DNA of 64,000 nucleotides from CAZLPZ01 sp964561535 (GCA_964561535.1 CAZLPZ010000002.1:1-64000), one strand, 5' to 3'; counted from the stretch's first letter, positions 16,381 through 25,423 are shown. A program made the numbers and translations. The notes: generated from the sequence alone by a model not told the origin.

Positions 16381-17892
16381 ATGTTTGATTTTAATCCACA
16401 AGGTTGCGGCGTCCTTCACTTCATTGGTATCGGCGGCATTGGCATGTCCGGCATTGCCGAGGCGTTGCATACCCTGGGATATGACGTGCAAGGATCCGAT
16501 GTATCCAGTGGATATAATACCGAACGCCTTATCGCGCGGGGCATTCGTGTTTTTATTGGCCATGATTCAAACCATATCACATCAACCAACGGTTCCTCAA
16601 TCGCCGCCGTTATTGTATCGTCCGCGATTAAACCCGGTAACCCCGAATTACTCGCCGCACGGCAAATACAGATTCCGATTGTACGGCGCGCCGATATGCT
16701 CGCGGAGATTATGCGCCACAAAAAATGTATTTCTATAGCAGGAACGCACGGCAAAACAACAACAACATCGATGGTAGGCGCGATGCTCGAGGCTGGCGGG
16801 TTTGACCCCACGGTGATTAACGGCGGAATCATTCATGCCTATGGCACGACCACGCGTATGGGGTCTGGCGATATCATGGTTGTTGAATCAGATGAGAGCG
16901 ACGGATCATTCATGCGCCTACCCACCCATATCGCCGTTGTCACAAATATTGATCCTGAACACATGGAACACTATGGATCATTCGATACCGTTCGCGCGGC
17001 GTATCGTTCCTTTATCGAAAATATTCCATTCTATGGATTTGCCGTTCTGTGTGCCGATCACGCAGAGGTCAAACATCTAGCGGATACCATCACCGATCGT
17101 CGCATTTTCACCTACGGTATTCAAACCGAAAATGCAGACGTCCGCGCAACCGATATTGTCACAACAAAAGATGGTGCGACGTTCAACGTCATATTCAGCC
17201 CGCGGATCTCAGGAACAGATGTGCCCGAAATAATTGCTGGATTTCACCTACCTATGATGGGTCTGCACAATGTTCAAAATGCGTTGGTGCCGCTTGCTAT
17301 TGGGCGTGCGTTTAATATGTCTCCTGAAGCAATGATCATAGCAATGAACACATTCCAAGGGGTGAAGCGCCGATTCACCAAAACGGGCATGACAAACGGT
17401 ATCACAGTGATTGATGATTACGCGCACCATCCGATTGAAATCAAAGCGACGTTAAAATCGGCACGCCAGGCCGTTGCGGGTACAGGGGGGCGCGTCATCG
17501 CCGTAATGCAGCCCCATCGTTATTCGCGCCTGACGTCCCTGTTCCCCGAATTTTGCGCAGCATTTGACGATGCAGATCATGTGATTGTGACCGATGTATA
17601 CGCCGCCGGGGAAACCCCCATCGACGGTATTTCAGGCCAGGCATTGATCGACGGCATCACGCGGCACGGACATCAATCGGCCACATTTTTACCCACAATT
17701 GACTCGGCAACCAACACGCCATTCGATGCGGCGCCTATCATTCATAATCTAAGAGAAAAAATTGCACAGATCGCGCGCCAAAACGACATCATCCTGTGCA
17801 TGGGCGCGGGATCAATCACCATGTGGGCGCACGCCTTGCCGGGGGCGTTATTACCTATAGAAAACAAAAAACAAAACCATGCCACATCATAA
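16381..17892 (+). CDS. murC: UDP-MurNAc:L-alanine ligase MurC
   Basis: The protein of about 503 residues is the first Mur ligase of the pathway. It shows the N-terminal HFIGIGGIGMSGIAEAL, the ATP-binding loop AGTHGKTTTTSMVGAML near residue 123, VVESDESDGSF, VTNIDPEHMEHYG and the C-terminal VIDDYAHHPIEI. I start it at the ATG at 16381, six bases after an AGG; an in-frame TTG lies two codons before. The stop overlaps murB by 14 bp. Base composition from here on is visibly less AT-rich than in ftsL-ftsW. Confidence 0.96.
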   Translation: MFDFNPQGCGVLHFIGIGGIGMSGIAEALHTLGYDVQGSDVSSGYNTERLIARGIRVFIGHDSNHITSTNGSSIAAVIVSSAIKPGNPELLAARQIQIPIVRRADMLAEIMRHKKCISIAGTHGKTTTTSMVGAMLEAGGFDPTVINGGIIHAYGTTTRMGSGDIMVVESDESDGSFMRLPTHIAVVTNIDPEHMEHYGSFDTVRAAYRSFIENIPFYGFAVLCADHAEVKHLADTITDRRIFTYGIQTENADVRATDIVTTKDGATFNVIFSPRISGTDVPEIIAGFHLPMMGLHNVQNALVPLAIGRAFNMSPEAMIIAMNTFQGVKRRFTKTGMTNGITVIDDYAHHPIEIKATLKSARQAVAGTGGRVIAVMQPHRYSRLTSLFPEFCAAFDDADHVIVTDVYAAGETPIDGISGQALIDGITRHGHQSATFLPTIDSATNTPFDAAPIIHNLREKIAQIARQNDIILCMGAGSITMWAHALPGALLPIENKKQNHATS

Positions 17893-18856
17893 TATTATCG
17901 CGCGCCTGCCCGCCGTGCGTGGGCGATACACTGAAAACGCGCTGCTTGGAGCGCAAGGGTGGTTTAAATGCGGCGGCAATGCGGATGTGATTTTCCGACC
18001 CGCCGACACCGATGATTTGATTTATTTTTTAAAAAATACCCTCGCTGATATTCCGGTGTCGGTCTTTGGCGTGTTGTCAAACACAATCATTCGTGACGGC
18101 GGCGTACGTGGCGTTGTCATTAAATTGGGCCGCGAATTTGCAGGGATTGAGATTAATCGCAACATATTAACCCTTGGCGCCGCCGCGCTCGACACGAACG
18201 TTGCAATGTTTGCCGCCGACCACGGATTAACGGGCCTTGAATTCCTGGGCGGTATCCCGGGCACCATCGGCGGAGCGATCAAAATGAATGCTGGTGCGAT
18301 TGGAGCCGGTACAGGTGATACATTCGGTCAAACATCGATGCGCGATGTATTGGTCACCGCAACGGCTGTGGACCGCGCTGGAAATATTCATGTTGTGACT
18401 CCTGATCAATTAAACATGTCCTATCGTCACACAAACGCTCCCGAAGACTGGATTTTCATCGGCTGCACCGTGCGCGCCACCCCCGACACGGGGGGCATTG
18501 ATGCCGTCACGACCCGGATGAACGCGTTAAAAGAACGGCGCGAGGCCGCACAACCGACGCGCGAAAAAACCGGAGGATCGACATTCGCCAACCCCACCCC
18601 CGACGAATTGACGGCCGCTGGCATCCGCCCCGGTACACGAGTATGGCAATTAATCGACGACGTTCAAGGCCGCGGCCTAAAAATCGGTGGGGCCTATATA
18701 TCGGACAAACATTGTAATTTCATGATCAATGACGGCACGGCCACAGCCGCCGACCTGGAACAACTGGGCGAAGAAATCCGCACCCGCGTGCACAACAAGT
18801 TCGGAATCACCTTACGGTGGGAAATTAAACGCCTGGGGGAATTTCTCCAAAAATGA
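17879..18856 (+). CDS. murB: UDP-N-acetylenolpyruvoylglucosamine reductase MurB
   Basis: The 325-residue FAD enzyme reduces UDP-GlcNAc-enolpyruvate to UDP-MurNAc with NADPH. Visible motifs are WFKCGGNADVIFRP, the FAD-binding LEFLGGIPGTIGGAIKMNAG, GGSTFANP with the catalytic serine at residue 234, and the C-terminal YISDKHCNFMINDGTATAAD. This is a type I MurB layout. It overlaps murC by 14 bp and the following HAD-like gene by 4 bp, so it is part of the same transcript. Confidence 0.96.
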   Translation: MPHHNIIARLPAVRGRYTENALLGAQGWFKCGGNADVIFRPADTDDLIYFLKNTLADIPVSVFGVLSNTIIRDGGVRGVVIKLGREFAGIEINRNILTLGAAALDTNVAMFAADHGLTGLEFLGGIPGTIGGAIKMNAGAIGAGTGDTFGQTSMRDVLVTATAVDRAGNIHVVTPDQLNMSYRHTNAPEDWIFIGCTVRATPDTGGIDAVTTRMNALKERREAAQPTREKTGGSTFANPTPDELTAAGIRPGTRVWQLIDDVQGRGLKIGGAYISDKHCNFMINDGTATAADLEQLGEEIRTRVHNKFGITLRWEIKRLGEFLQK

Positions 18857-19491
18857 CGGATAAACCCACACTGATCTTCTTTGATATCGACGGCGTTTTA
18901 ATTGATGGATACCACCACAATCCAAAATATCGCCGGATGTGGAGCGAAAATATCCATCATGATCTGGGAATTACCCAAGATCACTTAAGTCAATATTTCA
19001 AAATATATTTCCCCGATGTGATCGTGGGGCGCGCCGATTTACACGATACCATGACCGCACATTTAACCGCGGCCGGGCACACGATTCCAACACAAACCGT
19101 TATTGATTATTGGCTGTCACATGACGCGGTGATCAACCAAAAATCATGGAATATGGCGGCCAAATGGGCAGCGCAACCCAACACGACCCTGTATCTTGCT
19201 ACCCACCAAGAAAAAAACCGGGCGGATTATTTGTGGAACAAATTAAATTTCAAATCAACTTTCAAAGATATGTTTTATTCAGGTAAAATGGGCCTTACCA
19301 AGGATAATCCTGCGTTTTTTAACGCGATTAACGATCAATTATCCATTGACCTGACCCAAACCCGCGTGATTTACTGGGATGATACACCGTCTTGTCTCGC
19401 GTCGGCCAACGCCGCGGGATGGTCTGAGACGGTCTTGGTTGATGCGCCTGACACGGTTGAACGGCATCAGTCTATAATCGGAAATCTGTAA
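18853..19491 (+). CDS. HAD-like hydrolase within the dcw cluster
   Basis: The 212-residue protein starts with FFDIDGVLIDGY, motif I of the haloacid dehalogenase superfamily with the nucleophile and acid aspartates in DxD. YLATHQEKNRADYLW resembles motif II (here a threonine), a lysine in MGLTKDNPAFF could serve as motif III, and VIYWDDTPSCLASANAAGW is motif IV. It is likely a small phosphatase; substrate unknown. It overlaps murB by 4 bp and precedes ddl by 44 bp. A HAD gene is not a standard dcw member, so a link with cell-wall precursors is only suggested by position. Confidence 0.8.
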   Translation: MTDKPTLIFFDIDGVLIDGYHHNPKYRRMWSENIHHDLGITQDHLSQYFKIYFPDVIVGRADLHDTMTAHLTAAGHTIPTQTVIDYWLSHDAVINQKSWNMAAKWAAQPNTTLYLATHQEKNRADYLWNKLNFKSTFKDMFYSGKMGLTKDNPAFFNAINDQLSIDLTQTRVIYWDDTPSCLASANAAGWSETVLVDAPDTVERHQSIIGNL

Positions 19492-19535
19492 ACCCAACGT
19501 AAGCAGAGATGACAACAACATAAAACGGAAAAAAC

Positions 19536-20531
19536 ATGACAAAAACGGTTGCTCTTTTAGTGGGTGGATGGTCTGCAGAACGCGAAGTTTCGTTGATGAA
19601 GGGCAAGGACGTGCACGAAGCGCTCGAACAATCGGGTTACCACGTTGTCCGCATCGAAGTGTCACGTGATCTTTCTAAACTGCTCACTGACCTGACCGAC
19701 GCGCAGGCCCATGTCGCGTTCAACAATTTATACGGTCAGGGCGGCGAAGACGGGGTTATTCAAGGCGTTCTTGAAACCCTTCAACTCCCCTATACCCACT
19801 CGGGCGTGCTGGCATCTGCCATCGGTATGGATAAACCAACGTGTAAACGATTGGCGGCATCCGTCGGCGTAAGGGTCCCCCTGGGTGACTTATACAATGT
19901 CGATGACATTTTGGCTGCCGATGTCATGCCGCGACCCTATGTCGTGAAGCCCTATAACGAAGGATCCAGTGTCGGCGTGCGGATCGTCCGCCAAAACGAT
20001 AATCTTCCCCCGATCATCAAATCCGATTGGACTTTTTCAAAAAAAGCCTTAGTCGAGGAATATATTAGTGGTAAGGAACTGACCGTCGCCGTTTTAGATG
20101 GCGTGGCTCAAGGTGTTACGGAAATACAATCTGCCACTGGATTTTTCGACTACGAAGCCAAATACCGTGATATGCGCACCGAACTCATCCTCCCCGCCCC
20201 AATCGCCCCCGATGCCTATGCCCTGGCGCTTGATTATGCCGAACGGGTCTACAAAATTTTAGGCTGTGAAGGTCTTGCACGGTGCGATATGCGATATGAT
20301 GACACGCGGGGTAAAGATGGGCTATACTTCCTCGAGATTAACACCCAGCCGGGATTAACTGCCGCCTCCATTGGCCCGTCACAGGTCATAAGGAACGGCA
20401 TGTCTTTCCCGGCCCTTTGCTCCCATTTGGTTGAAACCGCACGATGCAACAAGTCCGCCGCCCCGAATCCTCTCGCTCAAATCGACGCCGCGAAGGCAAC
20501 GGCGACGACACCGCGCGCCGCTTTGGCCTGA
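19536..20531 (+). CDS. ddl: D-alanine:D-alanine ligase
   Basis: The 331-residue ATP-grasp ligase makes the D-Ala-D-Ala dipeptide used by MurF. It has the N-terminal VGGWSAEREVSLMKG, VFNxLYGxxGEDG-type NNLYGQGGEDGVIQG, PYVVKPYNEGSSVGVRIV, KALVEEYISGKELTVAVL and the metal-binding LYFLEINTQPGLT. The normal fold ends near HLVETA; the last 29 residues or so (rich in Ala, Thr and Arg) are encoded where the gene overlaps the start of ftsQ by 88 bp. The gene for the dipeptide ligase just before ftsQ is the usual alphaproteobacterial order. Confidence 0.95.
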   Translation: MTKTVALLVGGWSAEREVSLMKGKDVHEALEQSGYHVVRIEVSRDLSKLLTDLTDAQAHVAFNNLYGQGGEDGVIQGVLETLQLPYTHSGVLASAIGMDKPTCKRLAASVGVRVPLGDLYNVDDILAADVMPRPYVVKPYNEGSSVGVRIVRQNDNLPPIIKSDWTFSKKALVEEYISGKELTVAVLDGVAQGVTEIQSATGFFDYEAKYRDMRTELILPAPIAPDAYALALDYAERVYKILGCEGLARCDMRYDDTRGKDGLYFLEINTQPGLTAASIGPSQVIRNGMSFPALCSHLVETARCNKSAAPNPLAQIDAAKATATTPRAALA

Positions 20532-21316
20532 AACATATCTTTTTAGGCGCTGGCGTTATCCTCGCGCTTGCCATGATGTTTTATATGATCAATGCGACAA
20601 ATGCGACGGCTCCGGTGCGCGAATGGGCCCGGGCGCGCCTTGTTACCCTTGCCGCCAACATGGGATACCGCGTCCGCAATTTATATGTCGAAGGAAGACA
20701 TTTCACCGATCCCGATATCGTGCTCAGTCTAATGAACGTCCGGCGCAACGATCCTTTATTCAATTTTGACCCCGACACCGCGCACGATTTATTAATGAAA
20801 GTTTCGTGGATCAAAGACGCTGTGGTACGACGTCAACTGCCGGATACAATCTTTATACGCTTGACCGAACGCACGCCCATGGCCTTATGGCAGCAAGGCG
20901 GTAAAGTCCGCGTAATTGACCGCGACGGATTTGCCCTGACCACAGATCTACGCGGGTTTAACACGTTACCATTGGTTGTAGGGGACGGTGCAAATACCCA
21001 GGCTGCCGCCTTACTGGACCTCATTTCTTCCGAGGATACCCTCGCCTCTCGTGTTGAGAATGCTCTTTGGGTGGGCTCAAGGCGTTGGGATCTCATGTTA
21101 ACAGGAGGCATGATTGTCAAATTACCGGAAGATGATATGGGTTTGGCAATCAAACGTTTGGCCGATCAACACCGCACGGAAAAATTACTGGACAAAGATT
21201 TATTAGTAATTGACCTGAGGGAGCCCGACCGCGTGGTGGTCCGTGCGCGCCCCGGCGCCGTGATGACCCCAACGGTTGAACCCGTTGAATTTAAAAAGGG
21301 CGAGAAATCGCTATAA
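20444..21316 (+). CDS. ftsQ: Cell division protein FtsQ
   Basis: The 290-residue bitopic membrane protein connects early and late divisome proteins. It has a basic cytoplasmic N-terminus of about 28 residues, a membrane segment at about 29-48 (HIFLGAGVILALAMMFYMI) and a periplasmic POTRA domain at about 75-145 (VRNLYVEGRHFTDPDIVLSLMN ... IRLTERTPMALWQ), followed by the beta domain. The ATG at 20444 gives a complete cytoplasmic tail but forces an 88-bp overlap with ddl; the next methionines lie inside the membrane segment. No ftsA or ftsZ follows. Confidence 0.93.
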   Translation: MQQVRRPESSRSNRRREGNGDDTARRFGLKHIFLGAGVILALAMMFYMINATNATAPVREWARARLVTLAANMGYRVRNLYVEGRHFTDPDIVLSLMNVRRNDPLFNFDPDTAHDLLMKVSWIKDAVVRRQLPDTIFIRLTERTPMALWQQGGKVRVIDRDGFALTTDLRGFNTLPLVVGDGANTQAAALLDLISSEDTLASRVENALWVGSRRWDLMLTGGMIVKLPEDDMGLAIKRLADQHRTEKLLDKDLLVIDLREPDRVVVRARPGAVMTPTVEPVEFKKGEKSL

Positions 21317-21334
21317 GAATTCTCTTGTAAAAAA

Positions 21335-22030
21335 CTACCCCTTTTGAAACGCTGGATTTTGTTTCATGATCGCACGTGATCCGGTCCATAAATAAGATAA
21401 AATCTCATCTATACTTAAAAAAGAAATTTTGTACGGGTCATGTATGGCACGCCGGACATCCATCGTCACGGGCCTACAGACATGATTATTAGTTGCATCT
21501 GATGCGATCAACACATGATATCCACGGCGTGCCAACGTTGCCCCCGTCACCGTAAGACAGGCCTTTCGAATTTCAGTATCCCGGGCTTCAAACACACCGC
21601 TTAAAATAACAGTCCCTATTTGAGTTTCATTAAGATACCTCATAAGCGGAGGACATTCCGTTGCAGAGAAATCAGGTTTAACAGCAACCAAATCCTCCTC
21701 TTGGACAGGTACCAAATAAGAAAAATTGGGATCTCTTGAAAGATCAACACCAACCTTATCTATGACCTGAAAACAAACATCCTTCATCCTCCCAAAACAA
21801 ACCCCCAAATGTTTTTTGGAATGTCCATTGATGTCCGCAATATAAATCGTTTGTATCCCCAGACCTGCCAATCGTTGTTTTAATTCCATTGAATTTATAA
21901 CAACTGTCATTGCCTCTTCATCTTGAAACTGCCAAAATTGTCCTCTTTGTTCATCAATACAAAGATGAACAACTTTTAAGAAATCTCTCTTGAGGCAGCC
22001 CTCCCTCTGAAAATCTGGCGACAAAATCAT
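21335..22030 (-). CDS. Isochorismatase-like cysteine hydrolase
   Basis: The 231-residue protein has the fold and triad of the isochorismatase-like superfamily. Asp26 lies in VVHLCIDEQRGQF, Lys118 in DLVAVKPDFSA and Cys158 in IRKACLTVTGATLARRGY, where spacing to RGY matches the family. The loop before the cysteine is about seven residues longer than in common nicotinamidases. The family hydrolyses amides or ethers of small molecules; substrate is unknown. It converges on ftsQ with only 18 bp between them and is followed upstream by a lipoprotein gene in the opposite direction. Confidence 0.75.
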   Translation of the reverse strand: MILSPDFQREGCLKRDFLKVVHLCIDEQRGQFWQFQDEEAMTVVINSMELKQRLAGLGIQTIYIADINGHSKKHLGVCFGRMKDVCFQVIDKVGVDLSRDPNFSYLVPVQEEDLVAVKPDFSATECPPLMRYLNETQIGTVILSGVFEARDTEIRKACLTVTGATLARRGYHVLIASDATNNHVCRPVTMDVRRAIHDPYKISFLSIDEILSYLWTGSRAIMKQNPAFQKG

Positions 22031-22177
22031 TCAAAATCCTATATCGATTTTTTATAATATGTCAATATTTTAAAACCATCTTAGAATTCAACATTCCCCC
22101 TATTCAACCCCTCCTCATTTCCGCGTATAATAGGCCCAGATCTTGATTTGCCCTTTTTCCATCCTTCGGAGTACCCC

Positions 22178-23059
22178 ATGCGGACCAGAAAAATTTTAAC
22201 CCTCGCCATTCTCGCCGCGCTCACCACCACCGCGGGACTCTCCGCCTGCACAACACCCGGCATGCGGACAACAAATGCCAATCGATTGGGATTGCCAACC
22301 TTTATGATCCCCCGCACATTCACGGTTGATGGCTACCAACTGAAATCTTATGAACGCACGCATGACATCGGCGGCGTTGCGACAATCTATATTGAAGGAT
22401 CGGGGGCCGTGTGGAACCGGGGATGGAATCCCCTCAAAGATCCGACGCCTGAAAATCCCGTTGGCATGGTTCTCGCCTCGAATGACCCTTCCAAAAACGT
22501 TATTTATCTGGGACGCACCTGCCAATACGGCATGAAAAAAATCGGATCCGATACTTGCCCCCAAGATACCCTCACCACAAAAATGTACGCCTCCGACATG
22601 ATTGCCTTATATACACATACCCTCGATGCCCTAAAATCGCGCTATCGTTTTACCAATTTTCATCTGGTTGGATATGAAAGCGGCGGGGGACTCGCCGCAA
22701 TTTTGGCGAGTGAACGGACCGATGTTCTCACCCTACGCACCGTCGCCGGTATTTTAGATACAGAAACATTCGCCCGCGCCAAAGGTCTCTCTGGATACGA
22801 TGCATCATTAAATCCCGTCACGCGTGTCCCTGACCTGATCAACATCCCCCAGCATCATTACCTCGCCCAATTTGATGATTTGGTACCAAACGAAATCTAC
22901 CATGGCTTTGCCCAAGCTTTTGGAAACAGCAAATGTCTAACCTATACTTTGGTCCCCGAAGTTGATCACACCTATGATTGGTCAGGCACCTGGGCAGCGG
23001 CCGCCAAACAAGCCGTAACATGTATGGATAAACCGCTTAACCCAACCCCTATTAATTAA
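22178..23059 (+). CDS. Lipoprotein with alpha/beta-hydrolase character
   Basis: The 293-residue product starts MRTRKILTLAILAALTTTAG and ends its signal with the lipobox LSAC, so it is a lipid-anchored envelope protein. The body resembles an alpha/beta hydrolase: GYESGGGLAAILASER in place of the GxSxG elbow (here with serine in ESG), a later D in AQFDDLVPN and a histidine in EVDHTYDW could form a triad. This is consistent with an esterase or lipase-like enzyme but not proven. Start at the ATG at 22178 follows a CGGAG sequence. It stands alone between convergent and divergent neighbours. Confidence 0.65.
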   Translation: MRTRKILTLAILAALTTTAGLSACTTPGMRTTNANRLGLPTFMIPRTFTVDGYQLKSYERTHDIGGVATIYIEGSGAVWNRGWNPLKDPTPENPVGMVLASNDPSKNVIYLGRTCQYGMKKIGSDTCPQDTLTTKMYASDMIALYTHTLDALKSRYRFTNFHLVGYESGGGLAAILASERTDVLTLRTVAGILDTETFARAKGLSGYDASLNPVTRVPDLINIPQHHYLAQFDDLVPNEIYHGFAQAFGNSKCLTYTLVPEVDHTYDWSGTWAAAAKQAVTCMDKPLNPTPIN

Positions 23060-23225
23060 ATTATGTAAATATACCTATGGGAGAAGCAGGAAAAATGTCC
23101 TTATATGTACCTTACGTAATCTCCTAAAGATACATATTAACCTATTGATTTGAAAAGAATAATATTTTCCCAATTGTGGAAAACCGCTCGCAACTTTTGT
23201 GCGTTTTCATCAGGACCCCCCGAAC

Positions 23226-24026
23226 ATGCTGGACAGACTTTGGCAGATCCTCTATAACGAGATTACTCCAAAAAACTTTATACCAGCCGGGAATTTTGAT
23301 GCCGTGACCCAAACCACGATTCATCACCATCAGGACCGTTTCAAGTCCATCTCGACGCGCCTGAAATTGCGCGTGTCGAAACGCGCCCGCCGTATGACAT
23401 TGCGCCTCGATCCCGAAACACGCGCCGTCCATTTAATTTTACCGCCCCGGATGAACATCAACACCGCTGTCGATTTTGCCACCCAAAACCGCGCGTGGAT
23501 CCGCGAGAAATTATCCGAACTTCCAAAACCCGTGCCCTTTACCGACGGGGCAATTATCCCCTTTATCGGACGCGATCATTATTTAGAGATTATTTCAGAC
23601 GACGCCCGGCGAGGCACAGATATCACGGTCAAAAACCGAATTATCACGGTCGATACCTCGCTTGATAACCCGTCGATGCGTATTGAACGCTATATGCGCG
23701 ACCGGATCCGCGATGAACTGGACGCCCTCGCCCGGGACAAGGCCACCCTGATCCGTCGCCGCGTGGGCGATGTACGCGTGCGCGATACCAAATCACGGTG
23801 GGGCAGCTGTGCCGAGGATGGAAATTTATCATTCTGCTGGCGCTTGGTCTTTGCTCCGCGTGAAGTCATCGACTATGTCGTCGCGCACGAAGTTGCACAT
23901 CTGGTCCATTTCGACCATTCGGCGACGTTCTGGCGCCTGTGCGATCGCCTGTCTGACGATATGAATTATGGCCGCGATTGGTTGAAAGAACACGGCCAGA
24001 CCTTGATGAGTTACGGCACAGTTTAA
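23226..24026 (+). CDS. YgjP-like zinc metallopeptidase (M48/SprT-like)
   Basis: The protein has the YgjP/UPF0 DUF45 pattern. The N-terminal half carries LKLRVSKRARRMTLRLDPETRAVHLILP, and the C-terminal half VRVRDTKSRWGSCAEDGNLSFCWRLVFAP, then DYVVAHEVAHLVHFDHSATFW. The zinc motif is H221-E-V-A-H225 (from the ATG at 23226) with a third histidine in FDHS. A GTG at 23199 is an in-frame alternative start. The family is predicted to be a cytoplasmic metal-dependent hydrolase; its substrate is not established. It is followed by a GC-rich hairpin. Confidence 0.85.
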   Translation: MLDRLWQILYNEITPKNFIPAGNFDAVTQTTIHHHQDRFKSISTRLKLRVSKRARRMTLRLDPETRAVHLILPPRMNINTAVDFATQNRAWIREKLSELPKPVPFTDGAIIPFIGRDHYLEIISDDARRGTDITVKNRIITVDTSLDNPSMRIERYMRDRIRDELDALARDKATLIRRRVGDVRVRDTKSRWGSCAEDGNLSFCWRLVFAPREVIDYVVAHEVAHLVHFDHSATFWRLCDRLSDDMNYGRDWLKEHGQTLMSYGTV

Positions 24027-24036
24027 GGCCGCTGTT

Positions 24037-24060
24037 ACCCCCGCACAGGCGGGGATCCAA
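24037..24060 (+). terminator. GC-rich hairpin, possible terminator and dispersed repeat copy
   Basis: CCCCGC-ACAG-GCGGGG (24039-24054) followed by ATCC and an A-rich run lies just past the YgjP-like gene. The sequence TACCCCCGCACAGGCGGGGA is like dispersed hairpin repeats seen in many proteobacterial genomes. A degenerate relative is at 24975. Confidence 0.5.
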
Positions 24061-24262
24061 AAAAATAATATTGACATCTCAATTATTTTAGGTTATTATT
24101 CCCTGACTTACCCCAATTTCCTTGTCTTGTTGTATATTATATGACAATATAATCACCCGCTTACCGGGAATTGGAAAGTTAAATAATTGCCATATGATGG
24201 TGGCAAAACCACTAAAGTAGTGGTCAAAAGTAATGTTATCGAAATTAAAGGAAATTATCAAA

Positions 24263-24547
24263 ATGTCCCCCACCACCCCGATCGCCCACCGCCTGATGAC
24301 TTCCTTTACCCTCGCCGCCGCCACACTTCTGTCCGCCGGATGCGCAACCACACCGCAACAAGGGTGTAATTACACAACAGCGACCGAAAACAAAATAAAT
24401 GGAATGACCCCAACAGAAAGAAAAGCAACCGATGGAATTTTGGGGGCGATACCCCTCCTCGGTACCCTTACATTTACCGTTCATCGCCTGAATCAAAAAC
24501 AATGTGCCCAAACCCGTGTAGGTCCAGCCCTCGCCGCCACCAAATAA
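24263..24547 (+). CDS. Small lipoprotein of unknown function
   Basis: This 94-residue product begins MSPTTPIAHRLMTSFTL and has a lipobox LSAGC with the modified cysteine near residue 32. The mature part of about 60 residues is polar and contains one short hydrophobic stretch (GILGAIPLLGTLTFTV) that could contact the membrane. The ATG at 24263 is preferred because AAAGGAA lies 8 bases before it; an ATG ten codons earlier is in frame. I recognise no family. It precedes the ferredoxin gene by 63 bp. Confidence 0.65.
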   Translation: MSPTTPIAHRLMTSFTLAAATLLSAGCATTPQQGCNYTTATENKINGMTPTERKATDGILGAIPLLGTLTFTVHRLNQKQCAQTRVGPALAATK

Positions 24548-24610
24548 CGTTGAACACGTGGCGCTTTTTTGATACGGTCCGTCATCAAATAAGACCCAAG
24601 AGCCTCAAAA

Positions 24611-24964
24611 ATGCCCCTCATCCATTTTCATCACAAAGACGGCACGATCAAATCGATCGAAGCCCAAACGGGCCTGTCCATCATGGAAGTCGCCGTCAAA
24701 AACAAGATTGCGGGGATCGAGGGCGCGTGTGGCGGCAGCCTCGCCTGCGCGACATGCCACGTCTATGTCCACCCCGATTGGTGGGATAAAGTGTTGCCCA
24801 CAAACAACGGAGGCAAGGAGGAATCCATTAGCGACGACGAAAACGACATGCTGGACCTGGCCTTTGACCTTCGCAAAAATTCGCGCCTGTCGTGCCAAAT
24901 TATCGTGCGCGATGATTTAGACGGGTTGATCTTGGCCTTACCGGGGTCAAAACCGGGGTGGTAA
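24611..24964 (+). CDS. [2Fe-2S] ferredoxin, adrenodoxin type
   Basis: The 117-residue protein carries the cluster ligands Cys40, Cys46 and Cys49 in GACGGSLACATCHVYV, with the fourth at Cys95 in SRLSCQIIV. This C-X5-C-X2-C-Xn-C spacing and the segment DENDMLDLAFDLRKNSRLSCQI match bacterial adrenodoxin-like ferredoxins such as FdxB. It is a cytoplasmic electron carrier; partners may be a cytochrome P450, iron-sulfur assembly or another oxygenase, none of which is nearby. It is followed by a degenerate GC hairpin. Confidence 0.93.
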   Translation: MPLIHFHHKDGTIKSIEAQTGLSIMEVAVKNKIAGIEGACGGSLACATCHVYVHPDWWDKVLPTNNGGKEESISDDENDMLDLAFDLRKNSRLSCQIIVRDDLDGLILALPGSKPGW

Positions 24965-24974
24965 AAAAAGAAGC

Positions 24975-25003
24975 GTCATCCTCGCACAGACGGGGGCCTG
25001 AGC
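24975..25003. repeat. Degenerate copy of the 24037 hairpin repeat
   Basis: GTCATCCTCGCACAGACGGG resembles the hairpin at 24037-24060, with the same CGCACAG core and mismatches in the stem. It lies between the ferredoxin gene and a convergent gene, a usual position for such repeats. Confidence 0.4.
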
Positions 25004-25015
25004 TTAATTTATTTT

Positions 25016-25423
25016 TTAGTACCCAAAAGAAACCTGAAATTCCTCAGCAAACCCTAAACGCTGTTTTGCTTTGGGTGTTAGTTGAGTATCTTTCAAAATC
25101 GCCTTACAAAAATGCTGCTTCAAACCAACATCATTCATCACTTGGCCAAAAACAATAGCAATCGCACTGCTTGCAAGACTGCCTGCATTTTGATCCAGCC
25201 CGTATGTCAGTTGACTGCTCTTTTGAAAAAAGTGCAAACTTTTTGCAGGAGTCATGGGAATTGTTTTCCCGGCCCCCGCAGCATAAGCAATCGCCAATAT
25301 CAACGCTTTATCCCACCGTTCTTCGGCCATTAAAACAAAGTCCTTAAAAACGGTATCTGGAAATTGACATGCGATACCATAATCAACTTGGATTGCAGCA
25401 GGAACTTGCTTTAACTGATACAT
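25016..25423 (-). CDS. Hypothetical protein
   Basis: The likely product has 135 residues and begins MYQLKQVPAAIQVDYGIACQ; four more codons upstream are open. It is mostly helical by appearance, with an alanine-rich segment (ALILAIAYAAGAGKTIPMTP) that is not a true P-loop, and ends with KQRLGFAEEFQVSFGY. No signal peptide and no clear membrane segment. I recognise no family. It is isolated and convergent with the ferredoxin gene, in a stretch that is AT-rich relative to its neighbours. Confidence 0.6.
   Translation of the reverse strand: MYQLKQVPAAIQVDYGIACQFPDTVFKDFVLMAEERWDKALILAIAYAAGAGKTIPMTPAKSLHFFQKSSQLTYGLDQNAGSLASSAIAIVFGQVMNDVGLKQHFCKAILKDTQLTPKAKQRLGFAEEFQVSFGY

Noticed and set aside
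25016..25423. P-loop in the hypothetical protein (GAGKT)
   Set aside because: The residues before it do not form a Walker A strand and no Walker B or other ATPase motif follows.
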